64,000 nucleotides of DNA from NCBI RefSeq assembly GCF_900091555.1, contig NZ_FMCX01000008.1:186001-250000 (forward strand). Reading direction: 5' to 3'. Position 1 is the stretch's first letter; each line of letters opens with the position of its first letter. The notes under the pieces were generated by a model. That model had not been told where the DNA came from, did not search any database, and saw only the letters and a list, made by a program, of their open reading frames with translations. The translations under genes and the position numbers were made by a program. Shown one piece after another: positions 36,440-45,666 of the stretch. The DNA comes from Micromonospora mirobrigensis (GTDB taxonomy: Bacteria; Actinomycetota; Actinomycetes; Mycobacteriales; Micromonosporaceae).

Positions 36440-36919
36440 TCAGCCCATGCCGCGCGCCTGCTCGAAGATCAAACTCGTCTGGGTGTGCTGCACCACCGGA
36501 TCCACCGCCAGGTGGTCCAGCACGAAGTCCCGCAGCGCGTCACCCGACGCGGCCCGCACGTGCAGCACGTAGTCCTCCGCACCGGCCACGTGGAACACCG
36601 ACACCACCCCGGGCAGCCGCACCGACCGGGCCCGGAACGCGTCCACCGCCGCCCGCTCGTGCGCGGTCAAGCGCACCGAGACCAGCGCCTGCAACGGCAG
36701 ACCCACGGCGGCCGGATCCACCTCGGCGTGGATGCCGCGGATCGCCCCGCACTCACGCAGCGCCCGGGTCCGGGTCAGGCAGGTCGACGGCGCCACCCCC
36801 ACCCGCTCGGCGAGGGCGTTGTTCGGCAGGCGGCCGTCCACGGCCAGCTCGGTCAGGATCGCGCGGTCGACGTCGTCCAGGGCGGCAAACGGCCGCACAT
36901 CGTTCGGTGCGAGGGGCAT
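36440..36919 (-). CDS. Lrp/AsnC family regulator
   Basis: 159 residues. An N-terminal helix-turn-helix is seen (LDDVDRAILTELAVDGRLPN; ERVGVAPSTCLTRTRALRE), followed by a RAM/AsnC effector domain (LPGVVSVFHVAGAEDYVLHV). It is divergent from the Cys/Met-metabolism enzyme across 101 bases, a common pairing in which the regulator senses an amino acid and controls the neighbour. The shared region is AT-rich for this genome, with imperfect inverted segments (ATTCTC...GAGAAT, AACATCC...GGATATGTT) that could be Lrp sites. ATG 36919 has GGCGGG just upstream. Confidence 0.92.
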   Translation of the reverse strand: MPLAPNDVRPFAALDDVDRAILTELAVDGRLPNNALAERVGVAPSTCLTRTRALRECGAIRGIHAEVDPAAVGLPLQALVSVRLTAHERAAVDAFRARSVRLPGVVSVFHVAGAEDYVLHVRAASGDALRDFVLDHLAVDPVVQHTQTSLIFEQARGMG

Positions 36920-37020
36920 CCCGCCATCATTCTCCGAACATCCTTCCGCCGAAAGACACGGACGAGAATCTTCTACGGATATGTTGCCCTGCGTGCGGCG
37001 CATGTTCGACGCTTCCGGGC

Positions 37021-38181
37021 ATGACGACCCTGGACACCCGAGCCGTGCACGCCGGACGCGACGACCTGTCCGCGCTCGGGGTCCACGTGCCGCCCATCGA
37101 CCTCTCCACCACCAACCCACTGCCCTCCGTCGACGCCGGCGGCGACGCGTACGAACTGCTGGCCACCGGCGGCACCCTGCCCGCCGACGGCACCAGCGCC
37201 GTCTACCAGCGGCTCTGGAACCCCACCGTGGCCCGCTTCGAGACCGCGCTGGCCGAACTCGAAGGCACCACCGACGCCGTCGCCTTCGCCAGCGGCATGG
37301 CCGCCCTCACCGCCGCCCTGCTTGCCGCCACCCGCGACGGGAAGCGGCACGTCGTCGCCGTCCGGCCGCTCTACGGCGGCACCGACCACGTGCTCGCCAC
37401 CGGCCTGCTCGGCACCGAGGTCAGCTGGGCACGGCCGGCCGAGGTCGCCGCCGCCGTCCGCCCCGACACCGCGCTGGTGATCGTCGAGACCCCGGCCAAC
37501 CCCACCCTCGACCTGGTCGACCTCACCGCCCTCGCCGAGGCCGCCGGCGACGTCCCGCTGCTGGTCGACAACACCGTCGCCACCCCCGTCCTCCAGCAGC
37601 CCGCCCGGCACGGCGCCGCACTCGTGCTGCACAGCGCCACCAAGAGCATCGGCGGCCACGGCGACGTGCTCGCCGGGGTGATCGCCTGCGACGCCGGCTG
37701 GGCCGCCCGACTCCGCCAGGTCCGCGCCGTCACCGGCGCCGTCCTGCACCCGCTCGGGGCGTACCTGCTGCACCGCGGCCTGCAGACCCTGCCGCTGCGG
37801 GTCCGCGCCCAGTCCGCCGGCGCGGAGAAGCTCGCCGCCTGGCTCGCCGGCCACCAGGCCGTGCAGCGGGTGCACCACCCCAGCGTGGCGGACCCGGCCG
37901 GGCTGGTCGGCCGGCAGATGTCCGGCACCGGCAGCCTGCTCGCCTTCGAGGTACGCGGCGGCAGCTCCGCCGCGGCGACGGTCGCCAACAGCTGCTCGCT
38001 GATCACCCACGCGGTGTCGCTCGGCGGGGTCGACACGCTGATCCAGCACCCGGCGTCGCTGACCCACCGGCCGGTCGAGGGGGAGGCCAAACCGGGTGGG
38101 GGACTGCTGCGGATCTCCGTCGGGCTGGAGGACCCGGAGGACCTGCGGGCGGACCTGGCGCGGGCGCTCGCCGCGATCTGA
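37021..38181 (+). CDS. Cys/Met metabolism PLP enzyme (cystathionine gamma-lyase/synthase type)
   Basis: A 386-residue fold-type I trans-sulfuration enzyme. Seen are VYQRLWNPTVARFETALAEL, FASGMAAL, LYGGTDH, the PLP-binding VDNTVATPVLQQP, the Schiff-base Lys208 in LHSATKSIGGHGD, and SLGGVDTLIQHPASLTH near the C terminus. It could be cystathionine gamma-lyase, gamma-synthase or methionine gamma-lyase; sequence reading alone does not separate these. ATG 37021 has no clear ribosome-binding site. Control by the divergent Lrp-type protein is likely. Confidence 0.93.
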   Translation: MTTLDTRAVHAGRDDLSALGVHVPPIDLSTTNPLPSVDAGGDAYELLATGGTLPADGTSAVYQRLWNPTVARFETALAELEGTTDAVAFASGMAALTAALLAATRDGKRHVVAVRPLYGGTDHVLATGLLGTEVSWARPAEVAAAVRPDTALVIVETPANPTLDLVDLTALAEAAGDVPLLVDNTVATPVLQQPARHGAALVLHSATKSIGGHGDVLAGVIACDAGWAARLRQVRAVTGAVLHPLGAYLLHRGLQTLPLRVRAQSAGAEKLAAWLAGHQAVQRVHHPSVADPAGLVGRQMSGTGSLLAFEVRGGSSAAATVANSCSLITHAVSLGGVDTLIQHPASLTHRPVEGEAKPGGGLLRISVGLEDPEDLRADLARALAAI

Positions 38182-38257
38182 TCGGCTGGGCGGTGGGTGC
38201 CGGCCGACCCCGGTAGCTGCGGCACTCGCCGGGAGATCGTTTCTGTTCCGGCCCGGG

Positions 38258-39007
38258 TCAGGACTTGGGGCCGACATGGCGGTCGAGGGCGGCGACCGCC
38301 TCCCGGCGGGCCACCGACAGGGACCACGGTTGGTTCATCCGCCAGGAGATGCCCAGCAGGTCGAGAGCCCACTGACAGAGACCCATGATGTCCATGGACC
38401 GGTTGGAGAACATGTACCTGGGATAGACGTACTCCTTGCCCCGGGTGACCACCCGGTTGCTGACTCGGCAGCCGTCGGAGTGGAAGAGGCCACGGAGGAA
38501 GTGGCCGGGGTGCGCCGAGAGGATCTCGCGCTGCCAGTCGGTCAGCACGATCGGGCGGTGGTGCTTCATACCCGGTCCGTGCTGCGGGAGCAGGCAGGGC
38601 CAATGGGTTGCTGTGCTCTGCACCGCGACGCAGCCCTGCTTCTGGATCCGCTGGACCTTTTTCGCGAGGACGGCCCGCATCGCCTCGTCACAGGCATCCA
38701 TCAGACTGGGCCACGCGTCGGCGCAGTAGATCCGTAGGACCGGCACCCGGTCGGTGGTGACCAGATGGCCGTCTCCCAGGTAGAGGCCGAGCAGGTACGC
38801 GTACGCCGCCGGGTCGGGCGGAGGCTCCTGCTCCGGCCGGCACCGGAAGCAGCGGACGGCGCTGCCGAACACTGCTGGCTCGGGTCGATCGACACACCAG
38901 TGCCAGACCGTGGTGTACGGCAGGGAGAGGGAGCGGGCCACCGAATGGATGTTGTGGCCCCGGGCGCGGAGGGCGCGGGCGCGAGCCCGCATCTCGGGTG
39001 GATGCAC
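38258..39007 (-). CDS. Helix-turn-helix protein with LAGLIDADG-like endonuclease core
   Basis: ~249 residues. The N terminus carries a resolvase-like helix-turn-helix (MRARARALRARGHNIHSVA, LSLPYTTVWHW). YAYLLGLYLGDGHL then matches the first LAGLIDADG motif of homing endonucleases. Later conserved parts include ILSAHPGHFLRGLFHSDGCR, a second GxFHSDG-type motif, and RYMFSNRSMDIMGL. Similar free-standing genes are common in actinobacteria (recalled). It begins ~33 bases after tRNA-Leu on the same strand. GTG 39007 is a tentative start; ATG 38992 is possible, and earlier in-frame codons lie in the tRNA. Whether it cuts DNA or regulates is unknown. Confidence 0.75.
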   Translation of the reverse strand: MHPPEMRARARALRARGHNIHSVARSLSLPYTTVWHWCVDRPEPAVFGSAVRCFRCRPEQEPPPDPAAYAYLLGLYLGDGHLVTTDRVPVLRIYCADAWPSLMDACDEAMRAVLAKKVQRIQKQGCVAVQSTATHWPCLLPQHGPGMKHHRPIVLTDWQREILSAHPGHFLRGLFHSDGCRVSNRVVTRGKEYVYPRYMFSNRSMDIMGLCQWALDLLGISWRMNQPWSLSVARREAVAALDRHVGPKS

Positions 39008-39039
39008 CCGGGCATCATCGAACAGGTGTGTGACAAAAG

Positions 39040-39122
39040 TGCCGGGAGCGGGACTCGAACCCGCAAGCCCTTTCGGGCAGAAGTGTTTGAGACTTCCGTG
39101 TATTCCGTTCCACCATCCCGGC
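39040..39122 (-). tRNA. tRNA-Leu (anticodon CAA)
   Basis: An 83-base gene without encoded CCA. Acceptor GCCGGGA pairs with TCCCGGC, with discriminator A. The anticodon stem GAAGT/ACTTC encloses loop CTCAAAC, so the anticodon is CAA (reads UUG). A long variable arm (TGCCCGAAAGGGCTT) is typical of class II tRNA-Leu, and the T arm is GCGGG-TTCGAGT-CCCGC. It reads UUG, a rare codon in this GC-rich genome. Confidence 0.96.
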
Positions 39123-39203
39123 GAGTTGCCGCAACTGTACCCGACTAGGCTCATGCGGGAGCATGGGTGGTAGCCGTGCCGGGATCGATGGTGGGAGTGG
39201 CTC

Positions 39204-39824
39204 GTGGCCGAGACGCAGACGGATGCCGAGCGCAGGCGGGTACTGATCGCCGAGGACGAGGCGCTGATCCGACTGGACCTGGCCGAGATGCTGGTCGAGG
39301 AGGGTTACGAGGTCGTCGGCGAGGCCGGTGACGGCGAGACCGCCGTGCGGCTGGCCGAGGAACTGAAGCCGGATCTGGTCATCCTCGACATCAAGATGCC
39401 GATCATGGACGGGCTGGCCGCCGCCGAGCGGATCGCCGGCGCCCGGATCGCTCCGGTGATCATCCTGACCGCGTTCAGCCAGCGTGACCTGGTCGAGCGG
39501 GCCCGGGCGGCCGGCGCGATGGCGTACCTCGTGAAGCCGTTCCAGAAGAGCGACCTGGTGCCGGCGGTGGAGATCGCGCTGTCCCGCTACTCGGAGATCG
39601 CCGCGCTGGAGGCGGAGGTCGCCGGCCTGACCGACCGCTTGGAGATCCGCAAGACCGTCGAGCGGGCCAAGGGCGCGCTGATGACGACGTACGGGATGAC
39701 CGAGCCCGAGGCGTTCAAGTGGATCCAGCGCACCGCGATGGACCACCGGATGACCATGAAGGAGGTCGCCGAGCGGATCCTCGCCGAGACCGCCGGCGGC
39801 GAGGTGGCCCAGCCGACCGCCTGA
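39204..39824 (+). CDS. pdtaR: ANTAR-domain response regulator PdtaR
   Basis: 206 residues. The receiver domain has the acidic pair E17/D18, phosphoacceptor Asp62 (LVILDIKMPIMDG), Thr89 and Lys111 (VKPF). The C-terminal ANTAR RNA-binding domain (~145-200: KTVERAKGALMTTYGMTEPE...) is complete. PdtaR is phosphorylated by the kinase PdtaS and acts as a transcription antiterminator on ANTAR hairpins; pdtaS is not in the window. GTG 39204 has GGGAG 6 bases upstream. Its place between pyk/tesB and polA agrees with Rv1626 in M. tuberculosis. Confidence 0.95.
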   Translation: MAETQTDAERRRVLIAEDEALIRLDLAEMLVEEGYEVVGEAGDGETAVRLAEELKPDLVILDIKMPIMDGLAAAERIAGARIAPVIILTAFSQRDLVERARAAGAMAYLVKPFQKSDLVPAVEIALSRYSEIAALEAEVAGLTDRLEIRKTVERAKGALMTTYGMTEPEAFKWIQRTAMDHRMTMKEVAERILAETAGGEVAQPTA

Positions 39825-39886
39825 CCGGCGCAGGCGTACCCGTTCGCGGGGCGTCGCGCAGCGGCGCGCGTCGATAGCATCGGGGC

Positions 39887-41101
39887 GTGCCCGTCCGTCG
39901 TGTGCTCGTGGTGCTCGGCCTGCTCGCCGGGCTGGTGGCCGGCTGTGTGTCGGCCGGGCCGCGACCGGGCGGCCGGCCGTCGCCGTCAGCGCCGGGCGGC
40001 GCATCGCCACCGGGTGCCGGATCGGCGCCGGCGGCGCCGCTGGACTGGCGGCCGTCGACCCTTCCGCCGCCGCCCGGCCCGGCCGGGCGGGCGATGCCGC
40101 GCGACGCGGTGGTCTGCGCCGGCCGCTGGTACGTGGTGGGCGCCCTCGCCGACCCCTCCGGCGCGACCCGTCCGGCCGCCTGGAGCAGCCCGGACGCCTC
40201 GACGTGGACGCCGCTGCGGATGACCGCCCGGTCGCCGTACGGGGCGGAGAACGTGCTGTCGGCGGTGGGCTGCCGGGACGGCCGGATCGCGGCGGTCGGG
40301 GCGAAGAGCGGTGGCGTGCACGGCAATCCGCGGGTGAGCAGCTGGCGGCAGGTGGCCGACGGCTCGCTGGTGGAGGTGCCGGCGGAGTTCGAGCTGTTCG
40401 GCGGCCCGGACGCGGTGAACGTGGGCCGGATCGTCGGTGGCCGGCGGGGCTGGCTGATCGCGGGCAACCGGGCGTCCGGGGCGGCGGCCTGGCTGTCCCT
40501 GGACGCGACCGGTTTCGGCCTGGTCAGCGGCGTACCCGGATTGGCGGTCGACGGGGCGGGCCGGCCGTGGGCGGCGGACGCGGCGGCGGTGCCGGGGGGT
40601 TGGCTGCTGGTGGGTTCGGTGCTGCCGGCGGGCCGCGCGGACGTCGATCCGGCGGTCTGGGCCTCGGCGGACGGCCGGGTCTGGCGGCGGGAGGTGCTCT
40701 CCACCGACGGGGTCCCGGAGGACCTGCAGCGGGTGGTCCCGGCAGGGGAGCGGCTGGTGGCGGTCGGCCGGCGCGGCGCCGGTTTCGGCGCCTGGGTGGC
40801 CGGTGCGGACGGCTGGCGGGCGGCGGGTGGCTTCGGCCGGGCGGCCGGCGGGGCGCCGCCGCGGGTGCTCGGCTTGGCGGCGGTCTCCGGCGGGGTGCTG
40901 GTGGCCGGGTCGGACGGTGCGGCGGCGTCGCTCTGGTTCAGCACGGACGGTGACGGTTGGTCGGGTCGCCGGGCGCCGGTGGCGCTGCCGGCGGGTGCGG
41001 ACGCGACGGTGGCGCTGGCCGGCTCCGGTGACCGGGTGCTGCTGCTGGTCGACGGCGGTGCGGGCGGGGGGGTCTGGACGGCGCGGTTGCCGGCCGGGTG
41101 A
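39887..41101 (+). CDS. Secreted lipoprotein of unknown function, beta-propeller-like
   Basis: 404 residues. The N terminus is a lipoprotein signal with lipobox LVAGC (Cys20), followed by a Pro/Gly linker (~25-60). The body has repeated WSSPDAST, WASADGRVW and WFSTDGDGW segments typical of sialidase/BNR-like propeller blades. No catalytic motif was recognised. The GTG start lacks a ribosome-binding site, but TAGCAT lies 6 bases upstream, suggesting a leaderless transcript. Confidence 0.8.
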   Translation: MPVRRVLVVLGLLAGLVAGCVSAGPRPGGRPSPSAPGGASPPGAGSAPAAPLDWRPSTLPPPPGPAGRAMPRDAVVCAGRWYVVGALADPSGATRPAAWSSPDASTWTPLRMTARSPYGAENVLSAVGCRDGRIAAVGAKSGGVHGNPRVSSWRQVADGSLVEVPAEFELFGGPDAVNVGRIVGGRRGWLIAGNRASGAAAWLSLDATGFGLVSGVPGLAVDGAGRPWAADAAAVPGGWLLVGSVLPAGRADVDPAVWASADGRVWRREVLSTDGVPEDLQRVVPAGERLVAVGRRGAGFGAWVAGADGWRAAGGFGRAAGGAPPRVLGLAAVSGGVLVAGSDGAAASLWFSTDGDGWSGRRAPVALPAGADATVALAGSGDRVLLLVDGGAGGGVWTARLPAG

Positions 41102-41392
41102 GGCGCCGGCGCCGGGCTTCGAGAAACCGAGAATTGTCGCTCTCCGTTGTTTCCGGCACGTGTCGGATCCCCGATTTTCCCGTTGCGTGAGAGCGCGTGT
41201 TACAGCATCGCCGTCGATGCGGCCACTCAACGTAACGGTTAGGTCAACCCCGGTTCGCAGGTATTCCGGCGTGCCCCGCCGGTGGGATAACGTCCCGGCC
41301 CAGACCGGGATCGCGGTCGGTCCGGCCTACCCCTCGCAAGGTCCAATCTGCGCTGGGTGGTCCGGGCCTTCGGACGGAGGAGGGTACGAGCC

Positions 41393-42559
41393 GTGAGGCA
41401 GAAGCTCGCACGGGTGCTCGGTGGTGTGGCCATCAGCGCGCTCGTTATCAGCGGCGCCGCCGCGTGTAAGGCCGACAGTGGTAACGAGGGTGGCGGCAGC
41501 TCGGCCGCCTGCGATCTGAAGATCGGTTTCTTCGGCCCGCTGACCGGTGACGCCGCGGGTCTCGGTATCCACATGCGCAACGGCACCAAGCTCGCGATCG
41601 ACCAGTACAACAAGGACAACGCGGACTGCAAGGTCAACCTTCAGGAGTACGACTCGCAGGGTGACCCGGCCAAGGCGCCGGCGCTGGCCCAGCAGGCGGT
41701 CGGCGACAACAAGGTCGTGGGCATCATCGGGCCGGCGTTCTCCGGTGAGTCCGAGGTGGCCGACCCGATCTTCGACGAGGCCGGTCTGCCGATCATCACG
41801 CCGTCGGCGACCCGTCCGAGCCTGAGCACCAAGGGCTGGAAGATCTTCCACCGGGGCGTCGGTAACGACACCTCGCAGGGCCCGGCCGCCGGCCGTTACA
41901 TCAAGAACGTGCTGAAGGCCGACAAGGTGTACGTCGTCGACGACCAGTCGGCGTACGGCGCGGGCCTGGTGGACGAGGTCAAGAAGGTCCTCGGCACCGT
42001 GGCGGGCGAGGACAAGATCCAGGTCAAGCAGACCAACTTCTCCGCGGTCGTGACCAAGATCGTCAGCAGTGGCGCGACCACGCTCTTCTTCGGTGGCTAC
42101 TACACCGAGGCGGGCCTGCTGCTCAAGCAGCTGAAGGGTGCCGGCTGGAAGGGCACCATGGTCGCCGGTGACGGCGTGAACGACGCCAACTTCATCAAGG
42201 TCGCCGGCCAGCAGGTCGCCGAGGGCACCATCCTCACCTGCCCCTGCGCCCCGGCCACCGCCGCGAAGGGCTCCTTCGTCAGCGACTACAAGGCCGCGTT
42301 CGACAACGCCGAGCCGGGCACCTACGCCGACGTGTCGTACGACATCACGAAGATCTTCCTCGAGGGCATCAAGGACGGTAAGTCGACCCGCAGCGACCTG
42401 CTGAACTTCGTCAACGGCTACAACAAGGCCGGCGGCGCCACCGGCGTCACCTACAAGTTCGAGTCCAACGGTGAGCTGGACCCGGCGCAGGTGATCGTCT
42501 GGGCGTTCAAGGTGAACGCGGGCAAGGTCGTCCCGGACATCGAGATCCCGAAGGCCTGA
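41393..42559 (+). CDS. livK: Branched-chain amino acid ABC transporter, substrate-binding lipoprotein
   Basis: 388 residues. The signal ends in lipobox GAAAC (Cys25), so the protein is anchored outside the membrane. It is a type I periplasmic-binding fold of the Leu/Ile/Val family: CDLKIGFFGPLTGDAAGLG at the first strand, VVGIIGPAFSGESEVA, and ITPSATRPSLSTKG in the ligand cleft. GTG 41393 has GGAGGAGGG ~8 bases upstream. It heads the operon; a hairpin after its stop probably lowers downstream expression. The 291 bases upstream hold no gene. TTAGGT and GATAACGT are -10-like, but no promoter was fixed. Confidence 0.95.
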   Translation: MRQKLARVLGGVAISALVISGAAACKADSGNEGGGSSAACDLKIGFFGPLTGDAAGLGIHMRNGTKLAIDQYNKDNADCKVNLQEYDSQGDPAKAPALAQQAVGDNKVVGIIGPAFSGESEVADPIFDEAGLPIITPSATRPSLSTKGWKIFHRGVGNDTSQGPAAGRYIKNVLKADKVYVVDDQSAYGAGLVDEVKKVLGTVAGEDKIQVKQTNFSAVVTKIVSSGATTLFFGGYYTEAGLLLKQLKGAGWKGTMVAGDGVNDANFIKVAGQQVAEGTILTCPCAPATAAKGSFVSDYKAAFDNAEPGTYADVSYDITKIFLEGIKDGKSTRSDLLNFVNGYNKAGGATGVTYKFESNGELDPAQVIVWAFKVNAGKVVPDIEIPKA

Positions 42560-42594
42560 CCGGATAACCGGTCCCGGCAGGGATACCAGACGGC

Positions 42595-42621
42595 GCGGCC
42601 GGGAGTTCGCCTCCCGGCCGC
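42595..42621 (+). terminator. Attenuating hairpin between livK and livH
   Basis: A perfect 11-bp stem (GCGGCCGGGAG with CTCCCGGCCGC) with loop TTCGC and a weak T-run lies in the 92-base gap. It would favour excess binding protein over transporter core. Confidence 0.7.
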
Positions 42622-42651
42622 ACTGTTTGGCCGCACAGTTGGAGCCCCCAC

Positions 42652-43602
42652 GTGAACTTCGATGAGCTGTTCGGGAACTTCCCGACGCTGACCATCACCG
42701 GGCTGGAACAGGGCGCGATCTACGCGCTCGTGGCCCTCGGTTACACCCTCGTCTACGGCGTCCTGCGCCTGATCAACTTTGCTCACTCCGAGGTCTTCAT
42801 GGTCGGGACCTTCGCCACCCTGTGGACCTGGCAGTTCCTCGGCTACGACCAGAACTCCGCCGCTCCGGCCTTCGGGCCGCTGCTGGTGGCGATCATCGCT
42901 GGCCTGCTGGTGGCGGCGGCGGCCTCCGCGCTGACGGCGGTGACGGTCGAGCTGGTGGCGTACCGGCCGTTGCGCCGGCGCAACGCTCCGCCGCTGGCCT
43001 TCCTCATCACCGCGATCGGCGCGTCGTTCGTGCTGGCCGAGTCGTTCGGCATCGGTACCGAGCGGGCCCCGTTCGGTATGCCCACCCTGATCCCGCAGGA
43101 GACCCTCTTCACGGTCTTCGGCGCCGGGGTGACCAACCTCCAGATGTTGATCCTCGGCATCACCCTGGTGATGATGGTCGGGCTGGACCAGTTCGTGAAC
43201 CGCAGCCGGCTGGGCCGGGGCATCCGGGCCGTGGCTCAGGACGCCGACACGGCGGCCCTGATGGGGGTCAACAAGAACCGGGTGATCCTGCTGGTCTTCG
43301 TCCTCGGTGGCATCATGGCCGGTGTGGGCGCCCTGCTCTGGGACGTCCGGTACGGCTTCACCAAGTTCAACATCGGCTTCCTGCTCGGGCTCAAGGCCTT
43401 CGCGGCCGCGGTGCTCGGCGGCATCGGCAACCTGCGCGGGGCGCTGCTCGGCGGCCTGCTGCTCGGCCTGGCGGAGAACTACGCCGCCGGCCTGTTCGGC
43501 GGCGAGTGGAAGGACTTCACCGGTTTCGTGCTGCTGATCGTGCTGCTGATGTTCCGCCCGACGGGTCTGCTCGGCGAATCTCTCGGGAGGGCGCGCGCAT
43601 GA
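42652..43602 (+). CDS. livH: Branched-chain amino acid ABC transporter permease LivH
   Basis: A 316-residue inner-membrane permease with ~8 hydrophobic segments. Seen are ALGYTLVYGVLRLINFAHSE (LivH signature), NRSRLGRGIRAVAQDADTAALMGVN as the cytoplasmic loop contacting the ATPase, and KAFAAAVLGGIGNLRGALLGG. GTG 42652 has GGAG 8 bases upstream. The stop overlaps the livM start by 4 bases (ATGA). Confidence 0.96.
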   Translation: MNFDELFGNFPTLTITGLEQGAIYALVALGYTLVYGVLRLINFAHSEVFMVGTFATLWTWQFLGYDQNSAAPAFGPLLVAIIAGLLVAAAASALTAVTVELVAYRPLRRRNAPPLAFLITAIGASFVLAESFGIGTERAPFGMPTLIPQETLFTVFGAGVTNLQMLILGITLVMMVGLDQFVNRSRLGRGIRAVAQDADTAALMGVNKNRVILLVFVLGGIMAGVGALLWDVRYGFTKFNIGFLLGLKAFAAAVLGGIGNLRGALLGGLLLGLAENYAAGLFGGEWKDFTGFVLLIVLLMFRPTGLLGESLGRARA

Positions 43603-44753
43603 CCGCCACCGTGAACGACAAGCGCTCCGCGGGGATCAGGACCCGCTGGGCGGCGATGCCCAAGCAGGTCCGCTGGGTCGCCGTCGCGGCGTTGATCGTC
43701 TTCCTGTACGTCCTGCCCAACAAGTGGTTCTACGAGTACCTGGGCTTCCCGATCGGCAGCAAGTACTTCGCGCTGTACACCACCAGCTCGGACTTCGCCG
43801 GTGTCCTCTTCGACACCTCGGTCTTCGTCCTGCTGGCGGTCGGCCTGAACGTGGTGGTCGGCTTCGCCGGCCTGCTCGACCTCGGCTACTTCGGCTTCTA
43901 CGCGCTCGGCGCGTACACGGTGGCGTTGCTGACCTCGCCGGAGAGCCGGTTCGGCACGAACTGGCCGTGGCTGGCGGCGGTGCCGCTGGCGGTGATGGTC
44001 GCGATGATCTCGGGCGTCATCCTCGGCGGTCCGACGCTGCGGCTGCGCGGCGACTACCTGGCCATCGTGACGCTCGGCTTCGCCGAGATGATCCGGCTCT
44101 ACGCCGCGCGGCAGGACGGTCTGCTCCAGGGCCAACGGGGCATCCCGGCGATCCCGCACCCGCCGGGCACCGGCTCGGACGGCAAGCCGCTGTTCGGGGT
44201 GGCCGACTCCAAGCCGTACTACTGGCTGATGCTCACGCTGATCCTGGTGGTGCTGGTGCTGATCCGGAACCTGGCCAACAGCCGGGTCGGCCGGGCCTGG
44301 GTGGCGATCCGGGAGGACGAGGACGCCGCCGAGATCATGGGCGTGCCGACCTTCAAGTACAAGCTGTGGGCGTTCGCGATCGGGGCGGCCGTGGCCGGTC
44401 TGACCGGCGCGATCTTCGCCGGCAAACAGACGTTCATCAACTCCGACCAGTTCGTGCTGGAGAGCTCCATCCTGGTGCTTGCCGCGGTCATCCTCGGTGG
44501 CGCCGGCAACATCAAGGGCGCCATCGTCGGCGGTGCCATCACCTGGTACCTACCGGAGTGGCTGCGCGGCGCCGGTGACCTGGTCGGGGTGGAGTTCAAC
44601 GCGTCCGAGTACCGGATCCTGATCTTCGGTCTCGTGGTCATCGTCATGATGATCTTCCGCCCGCAGGGCATCGTGCCCAACCGGCGGCGCGCGGCCGAGA
44701 TCGAGGATCGGCGTAAGGAAGCGGTTCCCCAGGAGACGGTGCCCAATGAGTGA
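43599..44753 (+). CDS. livM: Branched-chain amino acid ABC transporter permease LivM
   Basis: A 384-residue permease pairing with LivH. The LivM signature GLNVVVGFAGLLDLGYFGFY is seen, as are LRLRGDYLAIVTLGFAEMIR, the EAA-like loop AWVAIREDEDAAEIMGV and AAVILGGAGNIKGAIVGG. The soluble tail (RRRAAEIEDRRKEA) is charged. Start ATG 43599 is in an ATGA overlap with livH. The 3' end overlaps livG by 8 bases. Confidence 0.96.
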   Translation: MTATVNDKRSAGIRTRWAAMPKQVRWVAVAALIVFLYVLPNKWFYEYLGFPIGSKYFALYTTSSDFAGVLFDTSVFVLLAVGLNVVVGFAGLLDLGYFGFYALGAYTVALLTSPESRFGTNWPWLAAVPLAVMVAMISGVILGGPTLRLRGDYLAIVTLGFAEMIRLYAARQDGLLQGQRGIPAIPHPPGTGSDGKPLFGVADSKPYYWLMLTLILVVLVLIRNLANSRVGRAWVAIREDEDAAEIMGVPTFKYKLWAFAIGAAVAGLTGAIFAGKQTFINSDQFVLESSILVLAAVILGGAGNIKGAIVGGAITWYLPEWLRGAGDLVGVEFNASEYRILIFGLVVIVMMIFRPQGIVPNRRRAAEIEDRRKEAVPQETVPNE

Positions 44754-45666
44754 GCCGCAGATGCACAGCGAGCGGGACGAGACCAGCCAGCGGGACATCG
44801 CCGACGACGGTCGCAGCACCGTCGGCACCCCGCCGGCCGCCGGCGCGGACAAGCCGGTCGAGCCCACCCCGGGCGAGACGGCGCCGGCCGGTCGGGAGCC
44901 GCTGCTGGAGGTCGACCACGTCACCCTCCGCTTCGGCGGTGTGGTGGCCCTCGACGACGTCGCCTTCACCCTCTACAAGGGCGAGATCCTCGGCCTGATC
45001 GGCCCGAACGGCGCCGGCAAGACCACCTGCTTCAACGCGATGACGGGTGTCTACCGGCCCACCGAGGGGGAGATCCGGTTCGCCGGGCAGCGGATCAACG
45101 GCAGGCGCCGGTCCTGGATCACCAAGTCCGGCATCGCCCGGACGTTCCAGAACATCCGGCTCTTCCCGGAGATGACGGCGCTGGAGAACGTGATGGTGGG
45201 CGCGGACGCCCACCACAAGACCAGCGTCATCGCCGCGATGCTGCGGCTGCCGCGGCACTGGCGGGAGGAGCGGGAGGGCCGGGAGAAGGCGTACGAGCTG
45301 CTGCGCTTCGTCGGCATCGAGCGCCGCGCCGGTGACCTGTCCCGCAACCTCTCCTACGGCGAGCAGCGCCGGCTGGAGATCGCCCGGGCGCTGGCCACCA
45401 ACCCCACCCTGCTCTGCCTGGACGAGCCGGCCGCCGGCTTCACCCCGGCGGAGAAGGAGGAGTTGAACGTCCTGATCCGTAAGATCCGGGACAACGGCAC
45501 CACGGTGCTGCTGATCGAGCACGACATGCGCCTGGTGATGGGCGTGACCGATCGGATCGTGGTGCTGGAGTTCGGCAAGAAGATCGCCGAGGGCCTGCCG
45601 GCCGAGGTCCGCGAGGACCCGAAGGTGATCGCCGCGTACCTGGGGGTGCCGACCGATGCTGCTTGA
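44746..45666 (+). CDS. livG: Branched-chain amino acid ABC transporter ATPase LivG
   Basis: 306 residues. Walker A is GPNGAGKTT, the signature motif is LSYGEQRRLEIARAL, Walker B is LLCLDEPAAGF and the switch His is in LLIEHDM. An Arg-rich segment typical of LivG (ITKSGIARTFQNIRLF) follows Walker A. The first ~50 residues are an extra acidic, Pro-rich disordered extension absent from standard LivG. ATG 44746 overlaps livM and a later start inside the extension cannot be excluded. It overlaps livF by 11 bases. Confidence 0.95.
   Translation: MSEPQMHSERDETSQRDIADDGRSTVGTPPAAGADKPVEPTPGETAPAGREPLLEVDHVTLRFGGVVALDDVAFTLYKGEILGLIGPNGAGKTTCFNAMTGVYRPTEGEIRFAGQRINGRRRSWITKSGIARTFQNIRLFPEMTALENVMVGADAHHKTSVIAAMLRLPRHWREEREGREKAYELLRFVGIERRAGDLSRNLSYGEQRRLEIARALATNPTLLCLDEPAAGFTPAEKEELNVLIRKIRDNGTTVLLIEHDMRLVMGVTDRIVVLEFGKKIAEGLPAEVREDPKVIAAYLGVPTDAA

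Noticed and set aside
38258..39154. Longer version of the LAGLIDADG-like protein starting upstream at 39154
   Set aside because: It would translate the whole tRNA-Leu gene; the structured tRNA takes precedence.
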